Positions 58,947 through 64,000 of a stretch of 64,000 bases of DNA are shown here, in pieces. This DNA comes from Longimicrobium terrae (GTDB taxonomy: Bacteria > Gemmatimonadota > Gemmatimonadetes > Longimicrobiales > Longimicrobiaceae). Where the stretch lies: positions 42,606-106,605 of the forward strand of contig NZ_JACHIA010000022.1 in assembly GCF_014202995.1 (NCBI RefSeq). Reading direction: 5' to 3'. The notes under the pieces are model-generated. The model did not search any database. It was not told where the DNA came from and worked only from the letters and a program-made list of their open reading frames with translations. A program made the translations under genes and the position numbers. Within the stretch, counting starts at the first letter, position 1. Every line of letters begins with the position of its first letter.

Positions 58947-59045
58947 GTAACTTCGTAAAATGTGTGTTTGCCCCTGCGTGGGGAATTCCGTTTTTCTCGG
59001 TGACCTGTTTGGCCCGGTCGGTTGATACGACCTTTCATGAGCAGA

Positions 59046-59078
59046 AACCTCCCCGTACGAGCAGGCGCACGGGAGGTT
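59046..59078 (-). terminator. Hairpin after the 91-residue membrane protein gene
   Basis: Arms AACCTCCC/GGGAGGTT extended by GT/AC with a bulged C; on the minus strand followed by TCTGC. Lies 66 bases beyond the stop at 59144. Confidence 0.45.
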
Positions 59079-59143
59079 CAGAGTGGGTCAGCAGCGCGCG
59101 GCGGGAAGATTCTCCGCCGGTTTTGCGGCGCAATCCGTGCGGG

Positions 59144-59419
59144 TCAGACGTTCAGTACGCCGACCGGTTGGCGGGAGGCGACGCTCTGCGGCATCGCGGG
59201 CGCGCCGGCGGTCAGCAGGCGTTCGGTGAACTCGACTTTTTCGCGCATCTCGGAAAGCTCGATGCGAAGCTGCGCCACTTCTTCCGCCAGCGCCGCGGTT
59301 TCCGGCAGCGGTCCCCGGACCTGCGCCGGAGCCTTGATCGCGGCGACCAGGCGCGTCGCCATCCCCAGAAGCGGGATGCACAGCGCGAAAATCGGGATCA
59401 TCAGCGGAGAAATCTCCAT
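59144..59419 (-). CDS. Small membrane protein with coiled coil
   Basis: 91 residues from the ATG at 59419. One N-terminal membrane span (LMIPIFALCIPLLGMATRLVAAI) with a very short external part, then a charged coiled coil (EEVAQLRIELSEMREKVEFTERLL) and a flexible tail. The architecture resembles PspB-like small anchors. No phage-shock operon is in view. Single gene. Confidence 0.75.
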   Translation of the reverse strand: MEISPLMIPIFALCIPLLGMATRLVAAIKAPAQVRGPLPETAALAEEVAQLRIELSEMREKVEFTERLLTAGAPAMPQSVASRQPVGVLNV

Positions 59420-59543
59420 CGGTCCGTCTGCTCCAGTCGGGTTTGTTCGTCGTCAGTCCTGCCGTGCGCAGTCATACGGCGCGGCCCACGCAAAGATTCG
59501 GGGGATGGCGGAATGCCGATCAACCTTCGCCCTTGAACAAGCG

Positions 59544-59573
59544 AAGGGCCGGACTCGCGCGAGTCCGGCCCTT
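59544..59573 (-). terminator. Perfect 30-base palindrome ending the precursor-peptide transcript
   Basis: AAGGGCCGGACTCGC directly followed by its reverse complement GCGAGTCCGGCCCTT. It lies 45 bases after the stop at 59619. T-run (TTTTCC) on the plus-strand side only; on the minus strand CGCTTG follows. Confidence 0.7.
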
Positions 59574-59618
59574 TTCCGTCATCCGTGCCCCGCGCCGTGA
59601 ACGGCGCGCGGCCAGAAA

Positions 59619-59864
59619 TCAGGCCTCGCCGACCGGCTGGTCGATGATGAAGCAGCGCTCCGGACACGCCGTGTTCTGCGAGCAGCCGTACGTGCAGTCG
59701 AAGTTGGGGTCGGTCGGGTAGCAGGGCGCCAGGATGGAGTTGCACTGCAGCCGCGACACGGGCTGCGGCGCGATGGCGTTGCCCTGCACGGTGCCGCGTT
59801 CCGACGAGATGGCGGAGGTCTCGAACGACGTGACCTCGAGCGTGTCCAGCGAGAGCTTCTTCAT
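59619..59864 (-). CDS. RiPP-like precursor peptide (pinensin-type leader, six-cysteine core)
   Basis: 81 residues from the ATG at 59864 (GGAG 9 bases upstream). The leader MKKLSLDTLEVTSFETSAIS, SERGTVQGN has the KLxLDxLxVxSFxT and GTVxG features of pinensin-type lanthipeptide precursors (recognised from memory). The core from about residue 30 holds Cys41, Cys48, Cys57, Cys61, Cys67 and Cys71 with several Ser/Thr, and ends IIDQPVGEA. No LanB/LanC/LanM, protease or transporter is in the window. Own promoter and terminator: a one-gene unit, strongly expressed by appearance. Confidence 0.75.
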   Translation of the reverse strand: MKKLSLDTLEVTSFETSAISSERGTVQGNAIAPQPVSRLQCNSILAPCYPTDPNFDCTYGCSQNTACPERCFIIDQPVGEA

Positions 59865-59922
59865 GATTGGGATCTCCGGCGGGAGTCTGCCGTCCGCGGG
59901 CTGCGGGGCGGCGTGGCTGAAG

Positions 59923-59951
59923 ATCATATATTAACGGCGTGAAATGCGCAA
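59923..59951 (-). promoter_or_regulatory. Strong sigma70-type promoter of the precursor peptide
   Basis: Minus strand TTGCGC (59946-59951), 17 bases, TATGAT (59923-59928), in an AT-rich patch. Best consensus promoter in the window. The leader is about 53 bases. Confidence 0.65.
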
Positions 59952-60160
59952 CGTAAAATGCCTGTGGGGCAGAAGATAGGCACACCGTAGACACCCTTTT
60001 GCGCCGTCGCGGATGTTTCCCCGCGTGGCCGGCCCCAATCGCGGTTTCGCACTGCGCGGCGACCGCGCTCCACAAACGATGCGTTCGCATGATGGCGCGA
60101 ACCGGATCCGTCGTGGACGCTGCCGGTCTGTCCTGCCGCGCGCGCGGGGCGGTGATCCGG

Positions 60161-60733
60161 CTACCGGAACCAGGTTGCGATCGTGTAGCGCACGCCGTGG
60201 GTTACAGGCGTGACCTCGTGCGTCGTTTCCGCGCGAAACGTGACCAGCGAGCCGGGACGGCCCTCCGCCGCCACCTGCACCGGCGGACCGGTAGACGGGC
60301 CGTGAAAGACCAGCGATCCGCCGCCGTACGTGCCGGGCGCGTCCTGTTCCGCGCGGTGGCTGAGAAAGATGACCGCGGACACGCGCCGGAACCGCGAATC
60401 GTCGTACACCATGGGCGTATTGCCATCCTGGTGCGGGACAAAGAAGTCGCCCGTCTCATACCGCAGAAACTGCGGATCTTCGCACTCGCGGAGCTCCACG
60501 CCGAAGTGCGCCCCGATCTCCGCCGCGCGGCGCATGAGCGTGTCGCGGACGCGCGCGCGGGTCTCGGGAGAAACGGCCAGGCGTGTCGTCTTACGCACGG
60601 CCGGCTGCACGCGGCCGCCGGGATCGGCGCTCAGCACCGTCGCGGGCGCGCCGCCGATGCGGTCCAGTTCCGCGACAATTTCCGCGCGCGCCGCGTCATC
60701 CAGAAAACCATCGATTTCGTAGAGGTCGATCAT
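60161..60733 (-). CDS. 2-oxoglutarate/Fe(II)-dependent dioxygenase (prolyl 4-hydroxylase-like)
   Basis: 190 residues from the ATG at 60733. Iron ligands His101 and Asp103 in FFVPHQDG and His172 in ETTHEV, and the 2-oxoglutarate arginine Arg182 in GVRYTIATWF. The pattern HxD...H...R is complete, so it should be active. Substrate unknown; the group hydroxylates prolines or other side chains. It lies just upstream (on the same strand) of the RiPP-like precursor, but 296 bases and a promoter separate them. Confidence 0.88.
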   Translation of the reverse strand: MIDLYEIDGFLDDAARAEIVAELDRIGGAPATVLSADPGGRVQPAVRKTTRLAVSPETRARVRDTLMRRAAEIGAHFGVELRECEDPQFLRYETGDFFVPHQDGNTPMVYDDSRFRRVSAVIFLSHRAEQDAPGTYGGGSLVFHGPSTGPPVQVAAEGRPGSLVTFRAETTHEVTPVTHGVRYTIATWFR

Positions 60734-60790
60734 CGGGCGGAGGCGGGAAGTGGTGGGGTGGGGTGGATGAGATGCGCGGTCGGACGATCC

Positions 60791-61156
60791 TCAGTCCGGG
60801 GTGCCCGGCGCGTCCGCCGCGCCGTCATCGGGCTTCCAGCGATAGCGCTTGAGGGATGTGCGGCCGTTGGCGTCAAAGTGCAGCCCCTCTGCTTCCAGCA
60901 GCGAGCGCTGAACCAGTTCTCCGCCCGGCCATGCGCGCCCGGTGCTGATGCCGCCCTTGTGGTTGATGACGCGGTGCCACGGAACGGCGCTGTGCTGCGG
61001 CAACGCGTGCAGCGCGTACCCCACCAGCCGCGCGTGCTCCGGCATCCCCGCGAGCGCGGCCACGTCGCCATAGGTGAGGACGTGCCCGGACGGAATGCGC
61101 CGCACTACGGCAAAGATGCGGTTGTGCGTGCCTTCCGAGTCGCGGCGGATACCCAT
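60791..61156 (-). CDS. Alkyltransferase-like protein (ATL)
   Basis: 121 residues from the ATG at 61156. The MGMT-like DNA-binding domain: FAVVRRIPSGHVLTYGDVAALAG, HARLVGYALHAL, then VPWHRVINHKGGIS. Trp60 stands where the alkyl-accepting Cys of O6-alkylguanine transferases (PCHRV) would be, the hallmark of ATL proteins, which bind O6-alkylguanine and hand it to nucleotide excision repair. So it is not an active methyltransferase. Confidence 0.93.
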   Translation of the reverse strand: MGIRRDSEGTHNRIFAVVRRIPSGHVLTYGDVAALAGMPEHARLVGYALHALPQHSAVPWHRVINHKGGISTGRAWPGGELVQRSLLEAEGLHFDANGRTSLKRYRWKPDDGAADAPGTPD

Positions 61157-61180
61157 GCGGTGCAGCCCGTTGTACGCGGG

Positions 61181-62389
61181 TCAGGGCCGCGCGCCGGGCG
61201 GCAGCGTCCGGTCCCACCCCAGGGCGTTGTAGCGGCGCAGGATTTCCAGCGTCCGGTCGATGGGGAGCGCCTCCACGGTGGCGGCTCGCGTGCGGACGGT
61301 GGTGGCGCGGAAGAGCGAGTTGTACACGGCTTCCTCCGCCGCCTCGGCCGCGGCCTGAAACAGCGGCGACATGGCGTCGTTCGGCAGGTCGGTGATGGCG
61401 CGCGGCGCCGATCCGGTGCGCCGCCGCACGGAATCCGCCGTGGAAAAGGCGATCACATAATCGCCCGAGCCGTTGGTGAAGCTGCCGCCCGTCCGCGCGA
61501 TTCCCGCCAGGGCGCGCATGGCCACGCGGTCCAGGCTGGCGGCGCTGAGCGGCGCGTCCGTCGCCACCACGATCATCACGCTGCCGTCGGCGCGCTCGCG
61601 CACGGGGTTCATCGCGGTGCCGGAGGGCGGCGCCGCCTGCAGCTGGCGCTGAAAGGCGAACTGCCTCATTTCCCGCCCGACCGGCGCACCGTTGATGGAG
61701 AGCACGCCGCCGTAGTTGGTCTGCACCAGCACGCCCACCGTGTAGCCGCCCAGCGACGCGGGCAGCCGGCGCGAACTGGTGCCGATGCCGCCTTTCCAGC
61801 CAAAGGCGACCGTTCCCGCGCCCGCGCCCACGTTCCCCTCCGCCACCGGCCCGGCGGACGCGCTCTCCAGCGCGGCGGTCACGTGCTGCCACGCCACGGG
61901 GCGCAGGCGGATGGCGTTCAGCACGCCGTCATTGGTCTCGCCCACGACGGGGTTGATGGAGCGCACGTCCTCCATCCCCGGGCGCGCCAGCATCCAGCCA
62001 ACCATCGCGTCCGCGGCTTTCCAGACACAGAGCGTGCAGGTGAGCAGAATGGGCGTCTCCAGTTCGCCCAGTTCATCCACCTGCGTGCTTCCCAGCAGCT
62101 TGCCAAACCCGTTGCCGACATGGATGGCCGCCGGAACGCGCTCGTGGAACAGGTCGCCCCCGTGCGGCAGAATGGCGGTCACGCCGGTCTGCACGCTGTC
62201 GCCTTCGGTGATGGTCGTTTGCCCCACGCGCACGCCCGCCACGTCGGTGATGGCGTTCAGCGGCCCGGGTGCCAGCACGCCGACCACCACGCCGGCCTCG
62301 CGCGCACGCGGCCGCTCGGGGGCGCGCTGGCCGTACGCGGGCGCGGCGACCACGCCGAGGGCGAGAATGACAGTCGCGAACAGGCGCAT
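61181..62389 (-). CDS. P1-family (DmpA/BapA-like) aminopeptidase
   Basis: 402 residues from the ATG at 62389, with signal peptide MRLFATVILALGVVAAPAYG. The N-terminal nucleophile aminopeptidase splits itself before Ser270 in ADGSVMIVVATDAPL. Further family motifs: NAITDVAGVRVGQTTI, NPVVGETNDG, AEGNVGAGAGTVAFGWKGG, IGTSSR, VGVLVQTNYGG. All catalytic landmarks are present. The signal peptide makes it periplasmic or secreted; it would process short peptides. 24 bases to the ATL gene. Confidence 0.93.
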   Translation of the reverse strand: MRLFATVILALGVVAAPAYGQRAPERPRAREAGVVVGVLAPGPLNAITDVAGVRVGQTTITEGDSVQTGVTAILPHGGDLFHERVPAAIHVGNGFGKLLGSTQVDELGELETPILLTCTLCVWKAADAMVGWMLARPGMEDVRSINPVVGETNDGVLNAIRLRPVAWQHVTAALESASAGPVAEGNVGAGAGTVAFGWKGGIGTSSRRLPASLGGYTVGVLVQTNYGGVLSINGAPVGREMRQFAFQRQLQAAPPSGTAMNPVRERADGSVMIVVATDAPLSAASLDRVAMRALAGIARTGGSFTNGSGDYVIAFSTADSVRRRTGSAPRAITDLPNDAMSPLFQAAAEAAEEAVYNSLFRATTVRTRAATVEALPIDRTLEILRRYNALGWDRTLPPGARP

Positions 62390-62517
62390 CGTGGCGGGAT
62401 GTGAAGGGTGAAAGTCGTCCGGATGGAAGCCAACATTGCGGCCCGGGCCCGCGCTGCACAAGCAGGCGGGCCCGGGCCGGTCATCGATCGTCCTCTTGGA
62501 ACCGAGCGCCTCGCGGT

Positions 62518-63228
62518 TCAGCTGGCCGGCGCGGCGGGAAGCAGGGGACAGCTCTGCGCGGGCTCCAGGCGGGCGTTGACCGGCGGATCGGGAAAGTACT
62601 GGATGCTGATCTGCACCTGCTCGGCAACCTCTCTGCCGAACAGCATCAGCACCAGCTGCAGCGCCTCGTCCAGCCCGGCGCTGATGCCGGCGCCGGTGAC
62701 GCGGGTGCCCAGGGCGCCGGGCGCGGGCTCTGGCGGGTCCACCACGAAGCGCGGCCAGCGGTCGTCGGTTCCGCCCACGGGAATGATCTTGCCGAACCGG
62801 TCGAAGCAGGGGAGAAAGGCCCAGTGGGTGGTCGCGTGGTAGCCGTCCAGCAGCCCGGCGGCGGCCAGCAGCATGGCGCCTTCGCAGACGGAGGTGACGA
62901 AGCGCGCGCCCTCGCTCCACCGCCGCAGCGCGTCCAGGTAGGGGCCGCCCTTCATCAACTCGTGCAGGGCCTGCACGCTGCCGCCGGGCACCCACAGCAC
63001 GTCCAGCGCGGCTACGGCGTCAAAGGTGGTTCCGGGCACCAGCGGCATGCCGAAGCGGCAGGGCACCGGATTCACGGTTTCGGCCATCACCAGGACGTTG
63101 ACCGTGCACTGGTCCGCCACTTCTTGCGCCATGGTGCTGAAGATTTCGTACGGCGCGACGACGTCCAGCGGGTCGATGCCCGGGTAGATGGGGATGCCGA
63201 TGGTCAGCGTCGTGGTCTCGTTCGTCAT
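62518..63228 (-). CDS. DJ-1/PfpI-family protein (isonitrile hydratase-like)
   Basis: 236 residues from the ATG at 63228. Class I glutamine-amidotransferase-like fold with the nucleophile elbow RFVTSVCEGAMLLAAAGLLDG (Cys115) and N-terminal IPIYPGIDPLDVVAPYEIFS. The later THWAFLPCF and FGKIIPVGGTDDRWPRFV are typical of InhA-like isonitrile hydratases and AraC-associated PfpI proteins, but there is no DNA-binding domain. Single gene. Confidence 0.9.
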   Translation of the reverse strand: MTNETTTLTIGIPIYPGIDPLDVVAPYEIFSTMAQEVADQCTVNVLVMAETVNPVPCRFGMPLVPGTTFDAVAALDVLWVPGGSVQALHELMKGGPYLDALRRWSEGARFVTSVCEGAMLLAAAGLLDGYHATTHWAFLPCFDRFGKIIPVGGTDDRWPRFVVDPPEPAPGALGTRVTGAGISAGLDEALQLVLMLFGREVAEQVQISIQYFPDPPVNARLEPAQSCPLLPAAPAS

Positions 63229-63292
63229 GGCGCGTCGAGGGTGCGGGGGGGGTGCGGTTTCCGGATGGATCGGGTTCGGTCCCGGGGCAGGC

Positions 63293-63340
63293 TGGGGCGA
63301 CTGAAGTCGCGGCAACAACGGCGCAAAGTCCGCCTTCGCG
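63293..63340. repeat. AGTCCGCC...GCGGACT element, copy 4, cut by the IS element
   Basis: GGGGCGACTGAAGTCGCGGC, AACAACGGCGCAAAGTCCGC, CTTCGCG and then the IS left end. Compared with copy 2 at 47276 the expected GACT is missing after GCG. Confidence 0.8.
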
Positions 63341-64000
63341 TAATACCATTCACTTTGAGCTCCCGGAGTGTTATCGTGAAATACAGATCTCAGCCCGGGA
63401 GAGCGGAATGGCGCGTACGAAGCAGCTTCGGCAGGAAGAGAACCGGCTGGCTGACCTGATGAATATCGGCGTGCTCACCACGCGGTTCCCGATGGACCAG
63501 GTGCACGCCATCCTCAACCAGACCGGCCGGGCGAGTGAACGGGTGCGTGCGCTGCCCGCGCACGTCCTTGTTTACTACATCATCGCGCTGGGGCTCTTCC
63601 GGCCGCTGAGCACGCAGGAGGTTCTGCGCGTGCTTCAGCAAGGGCTGAAGGACATCGCGATGCGGACAGGGCGGGTAACGGGCGCCAAGCCGGTGAAGAC
63701 CGCCGGAGCACCCGCGATCTCCCAGGCAAGGACCCGGCTGGGCGTGGAGCCGGTGAAGCAACTGTACAAGCAGGTGGTGCGGCCGGTAGCGGAGCGCGGC
63801 ACCGAGGGCGCGTGGTATCGCGAGCGGCTCCTGGTGGCGATGGACGGCTTTACGCTGGAGGTGCCGGATTCGGAGGCGAACCGGACGGCGTTCGCGCGGC
63901 CGGAGTCGCCCTCCGGGGGAGAAAGCGCCTACCCGCGAATCCGCGGCGTGGGGCTGGTGGAGGTGGGCACGCACGTGCTGTTCGGCGCGGCGCTGGACAG
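63341..64000 (+). mobile_element. IS4-family insertion sequence, left part
   Basis: The left end is set at TAATACCATTCACTTTGAG because the repeat 63293-63340 stops exactly there. The first bases resemble the IS4-family terminal repeat (E. coli IS4 starts TAATGCCGATCAG, from memory). The transposase gene follows 67 bases inside. The right end and target duplication are beyond the window. Confidence 0.8.
63408..64000 (+). CDS. IS4-family transposase, N-terminal part
   Basis: From the ATG at 63408 (GGGAG upstream), 197 residues visible, cut by the right window edge. N-terminal IS4 domain: RLADLMNIGVLTTRFPMDQV, VYYIIALGLFRPLSTQEVLR, then AISQARTRLGVEPVKQLYKQ. The first catalytic Asp of the DDE triad is in LLVAMDGFTLEVPDSEAN. 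No frameshift or stop is seen in the visible part, so the copy may be intact. Confidence 0.93.
   Translation, partial: MARTKQLRQEENRLADLMNIGVLTTRFPMDQVHAILNQTGRASERVRALPAHVLVYYIIALGLFRPLSTQEVLRVLQQGLKDIAMRTGRVTGAKPVKTAGAPAISQARTRLGVEPVKQLYKQVVRPVAERGTEGAWYRERLLVAMDGFTLEVPDSEANRTAFARPESPSGGESAYPRIRGVGLVEVGTHVLFGAALD

Noticed and set aside
60791..61156. Active O6-methylguanine-DNA methyltransferase
   Set aside because: The acceptor Cys is replaced by Trp60 (PWHRV), so it is an alkyltransferase-like protein.
59999..62404. 800-codon open frame on the plus strand
   Set aside because: It is antisense to the oxygenase, ATL and P1 peptidase genes and has an Arg/His/Gly/Ala-rich composition without any motif.
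1..64000. tRNA, rRNA or riboswitch genes
   Set aside because: I looked for cloverleaf-like T-loop (GGTTCRA) sequences and known riboswitch cores and found none convincing; a covariance-model search would settle it.

Overview
The window is a contiguous piece of a very GC-rich bacterial chromosome. Genes are dense, many start with GTG, and stop/start overlaps of 4 bases (ATGA, GTGA) are common. Gene content (LexA next to a split trp operon, HEAT-repeat plus HD-GYP pairs, short leader peptides ending in GTVQG, many short lipoproteins, dispersed palindromic intergenic repeats) suggests a Gemmatimonadota bacterium, perhaps close to Longimicrobium. This is inferred from gene content and style only. 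I saw no rRNA, tRNA or CRISPR array.

Layout. 1-4.2 kb: a hybrid sensor kinase cut by the left edge, a small lipoprotein, and an orphan HEGAH-motif protein overlapping an exported protein. 4.5-17.2 kb: tryptophan biosynthesis, GAF protein-trpD, then (divergent from lexA) trpC-trpF-trpB, a 516-base repeat-like gap, HEAT protein-HD-GYP-trpA-chemoreceptor-like protein. trpE and trpG are not in the window. 17.2-20.1 kb: a small islet with an AbiE-like toxin-antitoxin pair, an uncharacterised gene and an FRG-domain gene, separated by copies of a short C-rich repeat. 20.2-34.3 kb: prs, then a surface-polysaccharide cluster (WecA/TagO-like initiator, three GT4 and one GT2 glycosyltransferases, three methyltransferases, a ligase/polymerase-like membrane protein, a flippase and two tandem lipoproteins). 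34.8-38.8 kb: an exported beta-propeller protein and an FAD dehydrogenase. 39.0-45.8 kb: marR-tolC-hlyD-RND efflux operon. 46-50.4 kb: a repeat-rich zone with several short genes. 50.4-56.8 kb: three TonB-C-like proteins, a DUF4105 protein, a hydratase/phosphatase pair and single hypotheticals. 56.9-59.9 kb: a small-peptide region in which two homologous four-cysteine exported peptides bracket a lipoprotein and a 6-bladed propeller lipoprotein, followed upstream by a coiled-coil membrane protein and a RiPP-like six-cysteine precursor with its own promoter and palindromic terminator. 60.1-63.2 kb: a 2OG-Fe(II) oxygenase, an alkyltransferase-like protein, a P1 peptidase and a DJ-1/PfpI protein. 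63.34 kb to the end: the left part of an IS4-family element inserted into a dispersed repeat.

The most interesting points are the small-peptide/propeller locus with the neighbouring RiPP-like precursor, the intermixing of tryptophan genes with signalling genes, the AbiE-like pair with a perfect inverted repeat in front of it, and at least six families of dispersed intergenic repeats.
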